Shown one piece after another: positions 31,502 to 42,215 of a stretch of DNA of 61,087 bases. The notes under the pieces are model-generated. The model was not told the origin of the DNA. It saw nothing but the letters and a program-made list of their open reading frames with translations, and did no database searches. The stretch lies in contig JNVV01000052.1 of NCBI GenBank assembly GCA_000733355.1, positions 100,323 to 161,409 of the forward strand. Direction: 5' to 3'. Source of the DNA: Falciphora oryzae. Its lineage: Eukaryota > Ascomycota > Sordariomycetes > Magnaporthales > Magnaporthaceae. The stretch's first letter is position 1. Each line of letters begins with the position of its first letter. A program made the translations under genes and the position numbers.

Positions 31502-32072
31502 CTACCAAAGCTCATCCACGCCGCTCTCCTCCTCCAGCTTCTCCTCCAACAAGCCCCTGAGAGAGTCGTACGGGAGGTCCGCCCTGTGCCTCACGAGGAA
31601 TCCGCGGTGTGCCCACTCCTCCTCCGACATCTCTATGCCTTTCTTCCTGCACTCTCTTCCCAGCTCGTTGATATGGGTGTGGATGCGGTCCTTCAGCGTC
31701 TCGATGACCTCCTCTCGCTCCACAGCGTGCACCTTCTTTCGCTCCCAGCTGATCTTGAGCGTGGCGTCCACCTCCGGCATCTCGAGGAGTTCCTTGTACA
31801 GCTTGCGGTCATCGGAAACGTCGGTGAGCTGCCGTATCATGTTTCTCCTCCTCCTCGGTCATAGACATGAGGGCCCTCCGCAGGGAGCCTTTGGTGACGA
31901 AGGGGACGACATCGGCCTTGGCCTCCCTTACGAGCATCTCGATGTACGTTTTGCCCCTCTCTAGATCGGTCTGCTCTTGGCCCTCCGGCAGCGTGTAGCC
32001 GCTGCCGCTCTTCTTCTTCTGCTCCTCCTCGGCCTCCTTCTGGCGCTTTCTTCCCTCGTGCGGCGACACCAT
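31502..32072 (-). pseudogene. unknown acidic/basic protein gene with a one-base frameshift
   Basis: Two minus-strand frames read as one protein. The first starts at ATG 32072 (MVSPHEGRKRQKEAEEEQKK) and runs to about 31847, ending in SMTEEEE. The second continues with NMIRQLTDVSDDRKLYKEL to the stop at 31502 (GVDELW). They meet at an AAA run after the Glu codons (about 31841-31847). With one A fewer the frame would run through, giving about 189 residues. No intron-like splice sites explain the shift. The protein is strongly charged and probably helical, with one Lys/Glu coiled-coil-like segment. I do not recognise the family. It is either a real frameshifted gene or a base-calling error, so whether it is a pseudogene is open. 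Confidence 0.5.
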
Positions 32073-32650
32073 GGTCGGGCTCGGGCAAACGGGAGAGACT
32101 ATTGGTAAAGTTAATTAGTAAAAAGAAGGTATAAGGGGGCAAAAAGGTGTGGAGAGCACTGGAAAGAATGGGTGTGTGCGGTCTGGTGTCTGGTCTGTAG
32201 AAAAGTTTTTATGACTCCGGATCTGTCCCTGTGTGTGTAGCTCTTGACCACAATATAGACTTGAGTGGTACCTAGGGAAAGACTTACGGCGTGTAGGGAT
32301 AGCAGGCTTGCCAGGCTTCGATTCCAGAAAACTGAAAAAAAAAGCCAGAAGAGACGTGGTGAGTTGTTCTCTGGCGAATGTAAAATATTTTTCTCGCGCG
32401 TGCTTTATGTCACGTGGGGGTATGTCTTCGTCCCCCCCCCCCCCCCCCGATAGAGGGGTTTGTTGTGAAAAGTCTTCAGATTCTGAAAACCTCCAAGTCT
32501 TTCCCCCACACTTCCTCCAGAGCCGGAGTTTAGGCTATCCGGCTCTTCGCCCTTCTCTTCCCATTCAGCCTCCTGGCAACATCTTTCTCTATCAGCCGTC
32601 GCCATAGCCTCCTTCCTTTTTTTCCCACCCAGCTCGCGAACAAGACAAAT
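32073..32650. other. intergenic between divergent genes, with a poly-C run
   Basis: Upstream of both the frameshifted gene and the MYND/DUF4470 gene. It contains an uninterrupted run of 17 C at 32432-32448. No other feature was recognised. Confidence 0.55.
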
Positions 32651-34958
32651 ATGGCTTCTCTTGCAGAGAACACGGGGGACCTTCCCTCTTTCCAACCTCC
32701 GCACCTTTGCTGTGTATACTCGCGATGCCCGAAGGGCATAGATGGTCCCATCACCAACGCCGTCATACCCTGTAGTAGCTGCGAGCTCGTTGCCGTAAGG
32801 CTTCCTTCGTTGCCGCCAGCGGCTTCTTTGTATACTTGGGCAGCCCGTAGCTGACGCATATTCTCTTGTTGACCCTAGTACTGCTCCCATTCATGCAAGG
32901 AGGCGCACGCCGCCCAGCACAAGAAGGACTGCGACGACCCGATGCTCAGGGCGGACTGGGAGCCCGCCTGGCTCAGATCGGTCTCTGACGCGGCACGCAA
33001 AGAGGCCTTGCAAAAGCAGCAAGACTGGTTCAAGTTCCCTAGGCCCATGTACCTCTGGGGCAATGTCCCGGCTCTCGATGTGGTCAGGCTTGAGCAGAAC
33101 GAGGGCGTGGACTTCAAGGGTGACCTCGACCTGTTCTCCCCTGGTGAGTATTCCAGCCAGAAAGAGCCCGTCTCCCACCCTGTCGTCTCCCCAGCATCCC
33201 AATACCGGCGTCTAATTTTTCACACTCTCTCCTTCAGCTTCGAAAGACCTGCGCAGTCTCGTCATGTCTATCGGCCAGCTGCCTAAAGAGTACAAGGGCA
33301 AAGTCAGCGCCGTGCTCAACGATGCCGACCTCGGCCTGGTCGCCCGCAGCATCATCGTTCTGCTCATCTTCGCGACCGTCACCGACACCGACATAGCCGC
33401 CGACTGCGCCCTGCACGTCATGCACTCGGCGCGCCTCACCGCGTCGCACATGGAGATCCTCACCGACAGGGTCCGCCCCACCATCCGGGACGTGTGTGAG
33501 CAGTCGGCGCACCTGAACATGGAGACGCGGATCGGAAAGACGTGGCGGGACCGTGGCAGGTTCAGCCTGCGCGTGGAGCTGCCGAGGGACAAGTGGCTTG
33601 ACCTCCTCCGTATCATCCCGTGCGCGGGCGAAGCCACGGCAAGGGGCTTCAACGACCAGCTCCTGGTCCCCCTCGGCATTGGCGACCGCTGGGCCGCCTA
33701 CCGCGAGCGTCTTTTGCTTTTGCAGCTCCCTCATGTCCGCAAGGGCACGCACCAGTTTTTCGAGACAGGTATCCTCCTCCCGTTCGGAGCTGCCAGAGAC
33801 GAGTTCGTCATCGCCAACCCGTAAGTCCTTAGCCCGACGCATTTGCATCCATTCCAGCCTGCCCACGATATGTTACCAAGCTAATACCAGGTCTGTAGCG
33901 TGATCTTCCGAGTCAAGCATGCCTGGAGCCAGATGGACATGGTTGCCGGCCCCTTCGGGTCCTGGTCCCTGCCCGAGGTCCTTGCCGCTCAAACAGGCCC
34001 GGCCAAGAAGGATGCGTTCGGTGCCCTCTACGAGTACGTCTTCGAGCGCTGTCGTGATTTTCACGCCCAGCTCGTTGATAGGGAGGTCTCGCTTGGTGTC
34101 TACTGCGTAGAAAGCCATCTTCAGGCCTCAGCTGGCAAGAAGTTCGATCGGATCGACGCAAGTCAAGCGGACGCTGCGCCCCTGAGCCCCCGGATGTGAA
34201 AGCCGAGACTAACTCACCGACAAAATAACTGTCAATTAGGCCTCCAACCTCTCCGACGACTGCTATTTGGGTATCGCGCAGACTCTTAATACCATGGGCC
34301 CGATGCTCAAGGGCCCCAGCGTCAACGACAAGGCCACCATCTTGACGCTCTTCCAACACGCCGTGACGTCGGCGGCCGCAACTCAGGAGGAATCGTTGAT
34401 CCGACGAGAGAATGACGAGCTGACGAAAAAGGTGGCTCTCTACATGGAGAAGCAGTCCCTCCTCTCCTATGTGTTGCCTCCCGCCGTCGCCAAAAATGTT
34501 GCGGAATCCAAGGCAGTCCTCATACACTGCGATCCGAAGAGACATCCGGCCAAAGCCATCAAGTACTCCCATGCCCGAGACATGGCGAGGGATATGGACA
34601 AGTACTTTGCCAAGTGGGTCTCTCTCCCAGGGTCCTCTATGCCCAATGCCTGCTATCAGTTGCGAGACAATACCCCGTCCACTTGCCGACCCGTCCAAAC
34701 CCTCCGGGTACTCGAGCTGACACCGAACAAACTCTCGTTCCCAGATGGATGGACAGCAAGTTCCTGTTCAGCACCGTCGGCCTCAAGGGAGGCGTGGAGA
34801 TGAAGCAGGAGCAAACCATCGTGGTTGGGTGGCCGATGCGGTTCCGCTTCGACGGCAGCGTCCCCTCGCCCGAGGCCCGGGAGCGGTTCGAGCTCCAGGC
34901 CTCGTCGCGCCACGTAGGACACGAGCGCTATGTAGAGTGGAGGGCCAAGCGGGAGTGA
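32651..34958 (+). CDS. MYND zinc-finger protein with DUF4470 domain
   Basis: Six exons: 32651-32794, 32879-33143, 33238-33820, 33899-34157, 34240-34613 and 34745-34958, total 612 residues. Residues 20-66 form a MYND-type zinc finger with Cys41-x2-Cys44, Cys50-x3-Cys54, His58, His62 and Cys66; the first cysteine pair (Cys20/21 and Cys26) is spaced irregularly. DUF4470 follows at about residues 85-180 (YLWGNVPALDVVRL, then DLDLFSPASKDLRSLVMSIGQLP and KVSAVLNDADLGLVARSII). The C-terminal half matches the rest of these fungal proteins (FDRIDASNLSDDCYLG; YFAKWMDSKFLF). MYND fingers bind proline-rich peptides; DUF4470 has no known function. Intron 4 (34158-34239) begins GC and not GT. The family assignment is firm. 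Confidence 0.88.
34158..34239 (+). other. GC-AG intron in the MYND/DUF4470 gene
   Basis: The only donor that keeps frame and restores the family motif FDRID-ASNLSDD is GAC|GCAAGT, the standard consensus of the minor GC-AG class. The acceptor is CAATTAG|GCC. The intron is 82 nt and contains in-frame stops. Confidence 0.75.
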
Positions 34959-37900
34959 TGGGGCGGCACAACCGTCGAGTGTAGGAGGCAGACAGAAGCT
35001 TCGAGCTAAAGAATACAAAATGTCTAGCATACTGAGCGTAAGGAGACCTGTTCCCAGGGTTCGGGATGCTACGCGATCATGGAGTTTGGGGTGTGGTTGA
35101 TAGTGGAGACGACATTCTTCATCGGCAAGTCCCCTTTTCTGTATTTCTGCCTCGCATGCGGTTTATTTATGTTTACATCGGGTCGACGCACAAACGCCCA
35201 GCCGTGAAATGTCCCAAACTCGAGAACCGTGCAAAATTACCGCCTATATCGGAGGGCGGTAGCCAGCGAGGCGGTGCAATGGGGGTATTTATTGGGTTGC
35301 AACAAAAGAGAGCACGAGGAAGCCTTCTCCTGCACGCAGACCTCTTGGCGGGCAAATCAGCTTCCCAAACGGGATTGGAGGGGAATCGGACAACCGGGGA
35401 AGCGGGCAGGGGACACGTTGGCCTGGTCGAGGGGTGATGTGGGTGGCGGCCGAAGCGGATCACGACCTACCTGCACGTCGGTTCACGCCAATTTTAGGGG
35501 CCCCTGGGGGGTTCTGCGGTTCACGAGTAGGGGCCAACCTGGTGTTGGAAATGACGGGGTCGAGGGGAAGGGGTCTTGGGCCTTGACGGCTGGGAGAGAA
35601 GCAAAAAGGGTCTAGGCCTCCCGCGAGCGCACGCGTCAGTGGATGTCACGAGGATGGAAGGAGGGAGACGAGAAGGACGGAGGCCTGGCACCAAACCAGC
35701 CAGAGAAAATGGATCTCGGAGCTGGCGGCGGTGGCGCGCGGGAACGGGAGAGAAAATGGCCAAAGGTGGTGTGGTCAGCGGCAGCCACACTGCAGGGTGG
35801 CGTCATCCATTTTGCTTTTGCATCTCGCGTCCTGCTCGGAAAAAACCAATGGGAAGGGCCGCGGCGGTTGGATGTTTTCTGGGCTTGACATAAGAATTGG
35901 CAAATCCTGTCACGCGACCCCGACGCTCGCAAGTCCCGCCCCCTCCGTGGCTCGGTCAAGGGCACGTCCTGCCGTTGGCTCTTCCTTTTGCCCCATGTCC
36001 CCAGGGGTCGCCGCCGTTGGCGTTGGCGTGGGCGCTGGCGCTGGCATCCTGAACGACGTCGCCCACCCGAAAGGCTGGTGTCAAAAAAGCCCAAGATGGC
36101 TCGTCCATTATCACCCCTATTAAGGAATGCGATTCGCCTCCGTGACCCACCGGGCTGACAACCGGCCGAGACCCTGTTCGACACAACAGGCCGACAGGAG
36201 GGGTGGGGAGTGATAAGGCAGGAATTTCATTTGACCGAGTCCTGACATTGGCCCGGCGTGCCCGACCGAGATCGCGCCGCCCACCCCGGCTGACTTGAGC
36301 AGGGCGGGCAAGGATTGGCGGGAAGAGGTCGGTGTCTGACGCTCCTTTTCTGTTGGCTCTGCATATCTAAAAATTCACGCTTTATCTAGCGTTCCATTGG
36401 TTTTAAGCTGGCCGACAATGGCACCATCATCTCTCGATTTCTACAGCCTTAGCCAACGCAGCTGGTGGTTAGGTCCTTTGGATGGCGAGAATCTGTGCAC
36501 CTATCTGAGACCGCAAGCAAGGCAGCATTAAAACAGATATCCAGACCCAGCAGGCCGGAGATATCGTTTGTCAATACCATTATGTCGTATTTCCCATGTC
36601 GCGACCCCGCAATTGTCTGTTATCAGGCACGCGAGAACAAACTCCACTACCACCCGCTCTCCCATGCAAACGGCGGGGTGTTGGAGCGTCGCTCGGAGCA
36701 CAGGGAGCTCCTGGCTCGTGGCGCATTCGAGTCCTCTTCCCCCTCGAGGCGGACGCAGGAACCCCCAGCAGGCGGGACACGGGGCACTCACTGGCCAGCG
36801 CAGCGTGGTGCTGACGCCGCTGACTCGCGGGGCGGGGGAGAGTTTAATTCCCCCATTCCCCTAATCGAGGTTGCATGATGGCTGGGAAAGTGTTGTCGCG
36901 ATGCTGCCTGCTGCCCGATTTTGATGTTTGTTGAGATGCGGCGATGGAGGTTGAAGGGGCTCAAAAAAAAAAAAAAATGCCATGCAACCCAAGAGATCTG
37001 GCCAAGACTGGAAGGCGTGGCGGACACAGCGTCCCTCTCAGACGCGAACGGTCAAGCTCTCTGGACATCGCGGCATTTGTTCTTGGAACCAAGAGTCTTG
37101 GGTGCGGCAGGCGCCGTGGCGCCTTCCTTCACAACAACCACCACCAATTAATTGCCCGAGGCAGGCGCGCCCGGCAGCCCATTGGACACTTGCTGTCAGC
37201 CATGCATCGGCTGCCAAAAACCGACCAGGGTGGTTTCGCTATCGACATGTGGGGAAGCTTGGCTCGTTTGAGTTAGGTCCATGTGGAGACTCTGGTCCAA
37301 CTGCATCTTTCCTTTCCATGGCCGGTGCGCCCGGCGCCAGACTTTCCATGCCTGCATTTCGTTGCTACCTCCCCTTTCCTTATCGGGCTCGGTGATGAAA
37401 AGTGGACAAGCGCGTGAAGTAGACATCCGTTCCATCCTTGACACATGCCATGCTTCCAGGGATTCGTATTCCTGCCGTTTGGGCCGCAGCAGACGTACGC
37501 CCGTCGACGCTACCTGGCGCCCACTGCGGGCCAAAGAAATAGGTGGGCGGGCAAGATGGGACGAAGGTGCGCGTCCCTAACCGTCGTCCTCCGATTTACG
37601 AGGGAGTGAGCCTGGTGCTGGAAGTGAACAACCTGGACCGGTTGACTTGGCCAAAACATCCTCCATAGCAAACGGCAAGCAACGGGAGTATTGGGTCCAA
37701 TAATGAGCTGCGCAACCAAGCAACCGGATCACAAAAGACCCCGGCTGCGCCTTCTTTTCCTCTTGCAGCGCTGACGCTTCCCGACTGGCCGCGCGCGCCG
37801 ATCCCGCCTTGGTTGGTCTGGCCGCCTGCAGGTTGGGTGAGCGGGTCGGTGTTCTAGAAGGGAAGTTCCTCCAGCAGATTGCTCTTCCTGCTGCCGGTGG

Positions 37901-38597
37901 AACCTGCCCAAGACAGGCTGCGCTCACACGCTCCTTCCTTGCTGCGCGGCGAGCCGAGGATGTTTGTTGTTCCTCGCCTCCTTCGCACCTACACTCTCGC
38001 ATACTCTCTCCTTTCACGCTCCCATCTTCCCTGCCCCGCCCCCCTGACACTCGCACCCCCCTGGCCTCCATTCGTTGCCCACCCCGTGCCTGCTGCTAAT
38101 CTGTCGGGCCCCTCGAGTCAACGGCCAACTCGTTCGAGCGGCCGTCGTCCTCCAGTCAGAGACGGGATGGTAATCTGGCTGCGGGGCAGGGCCATGACAA
38201 CGGCCCCCTGGTCTTCCCCGGTGCCATCCTAATGAATCCCTCCGCATTTTTTACATAAAAGAAACAGGACCCCGACCCTCCCTCCCTGCTCTGCTGGCCC
38301 GCGCCCTCCCTCTTCCTCCTCCTCATTCTCTCCTTTTCCCCAAGAGGACTCGCTCCTCCCCAGTCTCGCCGCTTCCCCGCGAGCACGTTTGGCTTGGCTT
38401 TACTCGCCCGCCTTTTTTTCCCCAGTTCTTTAGGTGGAATTTCCCACGCTTAATTTTCACTCTTGTTCTCCGATCGAGTTGCAGCCCACCAGCAATACAC
38501 GTGGCTGTGACATCATTTGCACCTTTAATCGATCCACACCCCGGATTCACGAATAGCGCGCATCTGAGTACCCGCAACGGAGAGAGTCGTCGCCAAA
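34959..38597. other. 3.6-kb intergenic region, no gene seen
   Basis: Long GC-rich stretch without a recognisable gene. The last 700 bases before the permease become strongly pyrimidine-rich (runs of CT and CCCT between about 37900 and 38420), as in promoters and leaders of highly expressed fungal genes. A run of 14 A lies near 36964. Numerous overlapping open frames have no family resemblance. Confidence 0.45.
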
Positions 38598-40536
38598 ATG
38601 TCTTCCAACGAGGAGATTGGCGTCGAGGCCAAGAAGCAGACGTCTCCGGACGCTGTTTCGAAGCCTGAGGCTGGCACGGTGGACTTCCGCCAGGAGGACT
38701 TCTGGACGCGCAACGGCCTCAGCCTGAAGTCGTTCCAGCGGAGGGAGTATGGCACCGGTCTCGTTGAGCTGGAGCAGAGCATGAAGGGCAGGCATCTGCA
38801 CATGATTGCCATTGGTGAGCGGCTTCCCCGGGTCCTGTATATTCTGTTCGCGGCGCATCGCTGACCACTATCTGGACCAACAGGCGGCTCGATCGGTGCT
38901 GGTTTCTTCGTCGGTTCCGGTGGCGCGCTCGCCAGCGGCGTAAGTCCAAAAGCCCCCCCTCCGTCCCTTTGACGAAGCGCATACTGACGGTTCCTCTCTT
39001 CTTCAGGGCCCTGGAGCGCTTCTCGTCAACTTCCTGATTATCGGTGTCATGATGTTCAACGTCGTCTACGCCCTCGGCGAGATGGCCATCATGTACCCTG
39101 TTTCTGGCGGCTTCTACACCTACTCGAACCGGTTTATCGATCCTTCCTGGGGCTTTGCCATGGGCTGGAACTACGTCTTCCAATGGGCTATCGTCTTGCC
39201 GCTTGAGCTGACTGTTTGCGGTATCACGGTCTCGTACTGGAATGCGGACATTAGCGTCGGTGTTTGGATCGCCGTCTTCTGGGCTGCTATCCTGATCATC
39301 AATGTCTTTGGCACGCTTGGTTACGCCGAGGAGGAGTTCTGGTCTTCGGCCTTCAAGCTGATGGCGACCATCATCTTCCTCGTCATTGCCTTCGTCCTGG
39401 TGCTTGGCGGTGGTCCCAAGGACGGCCGCTACGGCAACTACTGGGGCGACCGCCTTTGGCACGAGGCCCCTCCCTTCAAGAACGGCTTCCGCGGCTTCTG
39501 CAGCGTTTTCGTCACCGCCGCCTTCGCCTTCAGCGGAACCGAGCTCGTCGGTCTGGCCGCTGCTGAGGCGCGCAACCCCGTCAAGGAGATGCCCGGCGCG
39601 ATCAAGCAGGTCTTCTGGCGTATTACTCTGTAAGTCGCCTATTTTGGTGTCATTGTGCTGTTTTGCTGGTCGCCATGATTGGTGCAGTTGCTAATACCAC
39701 GTCGCCGCAGGTTCTACATCCTTGGCCTCTTCTTCGTCGGCCTCCTGATTAGCGCCGACGACCCGCGCCTGATCGGTTCCAGCTCCCACGATGTCCACGC
39801 CTCTCCCTTCGTGCTCGTCGGAAAGTACGCTGGCCTCGCTGGCTTCGACCACTTCATGAACATTACGATTCTCGTTTCCGTCCTTTCCATTGGTGTTTCG
39901 GCTGTGTACGGTGGCTCCCGTACCCTGACGGCGCTGGCCCAGCAGGGTTACGCCCCCAAGATCTTCAGCTACATCGACCGCTCCGGCCGCCCCCTGTTCA
40001 GCGTGGGCATCATTATCATCTTCGGCCTTCTCGGCTTTATCAACATGAACGCCCAGGGTGAGGTTGTCTTCAACTGGCTGATCTCGCTCTCGTCCCTGGC
40101 TGCGCTTTTCACCTGGGGCTCGATCTGCCTGTCGCACATCCGGTTCCGCAAAGCGTGGGCCTACCACGGCCACACCCTGGACGAGATCCCGTTCAAGGCC
40201 ATCGGCGGCATCTGGGGCTCCTACATCGGCTTCGCCATGTGCATCCTCGTGCTGGCGGCGCAGCTCTTCGCCGCCATCGCGCCTCCCCCCAAGGCCGGCA
40301 AGGAGCCCAAGATCGCCAGCGCCGAGGAGTTCTTCCAGGCCTACCTCGCCTTCTTCATCGTTATCTTCTTCTGGATAGTGGGATACCTCTGGAAGAGGCA
40401 GGGCTGGCTCAAGACGGAGCAGATCGACGTCGACTCGGGCCGCCGCGAGCTCCCCTGGGACGAGATCCACGCCTACCGTGCCGAGCTCGCGGCCATGCCC
40501 GCTTGGAAGCGTATCTGGCACACCGTCTTCATCTAA
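38598..40536 (+). CDS. amino-acid permease (AAP family, general amino-acid/proline type)
   Basis: Plasma-membrane symporter importing amino acids with protons. Four exons: 38598-38814, 38884-38939, 39007-39629 and 39711-40536, 573 residues, the normal length. The hydrophilic N-terminus ends in the family signature RHLHMIAIGGSIGAGFFVGSG, whose glycines line the substrate site in the first membrane segment. The consensus GETEMAI-type loop reads ALGEMAIMYPVSGGF. Twelve hydrophobic segments follow, including SAFKLMATIIFLVIAFVLV, FSGTELVGLAAAEARNP (the conserved segment 6) and a long hydrophobic segment ending GFINMNAQG. The C-terminus carries the conserved cytosolic tail WDEIHAYRAELAAMPAWKRIWHT. 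Closest in type to fungal general amino-acid permeases; substrate range cannot be fixed from sequence. A pyrimidine-rich leader precedes it. Confidence 0.93.
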
Positions 40537-41354
40537 TGGGGCTGCGTGTGCGAGGGGTGGGCGTGTGTGTATACCCTAGGGCAAGGGCGGCCTTTAAAAC
40601 AGGGTTGTCTCATCTACGGAGGCAACCCAGGTACAGCTTGGCATCCCCCCGGCCGTGTATTTGTGGATTGGACACCTTTTCCTGTGATACCTCTGTCATA
40701 TTCATAGTATCGTATTCATAGTAGCCGCATGCCAGTTTCTAAAATATTGTTTCATGTGTGCGACCGTTCTTTTCCTTCTGAAATCTCCTTGGCCCTACTG
40801 GTCCTCTCCAACTTTTGATGATTGTTGAATGGCGGAATGCCACGGAGCAAAGGGTGAAGTGCTACCTATTCCCATCGAAAGAACCCCTTCCGCTCGCACT
40901 CTGTCAACTTTATTTGCGGCAATTCTGCATTTATATCATAGACTCAAGCCGAAGTCAACCCACATGCATGTGCCATCCTATACGCAGTCTGCTGAAGTGT
41001 ATCATCGGCGGCTTGGCATATGCTTATCTGCCTCCGAACCTTGCCTGGAATCGCACGTGTCCACTACCTACGGCGAGAATCTCCAGTGGGAAGGGGATAA
41101 TGTGAAAGATGCAGACTAACTCCACGCTATGCTTCCCCTCCCCCTCGGCCATGTAGCATCTATCTAGGTACCTTTATCAGTCGTCGACCGTTATGCCACC
41201 ATAATCGTCAAAAAGGCACGCCTCCAAATGCAACGGTCCATCGGCCCCTCAGCCAGCTGAGATAGATGGATGAATCGTCGAAACGCCGCTACCCTCAATG
41301 ACAAAACTCCTTTCCCGCATACACACCCTCTCTCTCTTGTACCTCCCTTGCCAG
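40537..41354. other. convergent intergenic region, no gene seen
   Basis: Lies between the stops of the permease (plus) and the following minus-strand gene, so it holds two 3' untranslated regions. No further feature was recognised. Confidence 0.5.
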
Positions 41355-42215
41355 CTAGCTCTGCCCGGCCGCCCGCTGCTGCTGCCTCCACAGGCGCTTG
41401 AGCACCTCTGCGTTCTTGCGGACGATGGCGTCGGCGTCGTCGCGCGCCGACGTCCGGAACTTGCTGCTGAAGTACTGGTGGGGCGACGGCGACGGCGAGG
41501 AGGAGGGGTTGCCGCCGGAGGAAGAGGAGGAGGAGGCGGCGTCGGCCATGTGGCTGGCCCAGCTCGGGGCCATCTCGACGCGGCCGCCGATGCCGGCCGC
41601 GAAGCTGGGGAGCAGGCCTTGGTGGGCTTCTGGGTCGTCTTGGGATCCTGGGTTTGAGGGGTGTGTTGAGGACACGGTAAGCTTATTTGTGGTATGGTAG
41701 AGGGGGTTGGAGGGATTAGGGCTTGGGAAGGTGAGTGGGTGGTGTTGTTATTAGACGGAAATTTAGGGAGTGGGATCGGGTTTGCTGTGGGTGGCTTTTA
41801 TGACAGTGGCTTTACGCGCCTTGCTGTCGTACTCGTGATACAACATGGTCGAGGGACCGCAAAACCCGCGATGGGAGGAAAGGAGACAACAAGAGGGGAA
41901 AGATGTATTACCATAACGTGGTGGAAATGCTGGACCCCCGGCCCGTCCCCTGGCGACATAGGACTCGACGAGCACCTGGACGAGGGCGTCTGCCGACGCG
42001 CCTCCAGCGCGGTGGGCGGCGTGGGCCAGCACGCTGGCGCACATGGCGTCGCCGAGCCCGAGGAACTCGCAGATGGCGCGCTGGTCGGCCGGGCGGGGCA
42101 GCCGCATCCCCGCGTGGTAGACCGGGTTCCCGTCCCGGTCCGTCCGCGTGTCGGCCGGCAGCATCGGGAAGTCCGGGTGTCGACTCCCGCCGCCGCCGTC
42201 GAGGCTTCCGTCCAT
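41355..42215 (-). CDS. uncharacterised small fungal protein
   Basis: Two exons, 42215-41912 and 41647-41355, joined by a 264-nt intron (donor GTAATA, acceptor CCCAG), 198 residues. The Met at 42215 has a good context (A at -3, G at +4); another in-frame Met lies eight codons upstream at 42239. The first exon includes MLPADTRTDRDGNPVYHAG and a helical, Ala-rich segment (CEFLGLGDAMCASVLAHAAHRAGG reads as a compact fold). The second exon has a Ser/Gly-rich spacer and ends in a basic helix (RKNAEVLKRLWRQQQRAAG). I do not recognise the family and see no signal peptide or membrane segment. The intron is the longest in the window; the frame logic supports it but no protein alignment could be made. 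Confidence 0.55.

Noticed and set aside
33900..34199. Reading through intron 4 of the MYND gene in frame
   Set aside because: The frame reaches a stop at 34197-34199 and destroys the family motif; splicing at GCAAGT is the better explanation.
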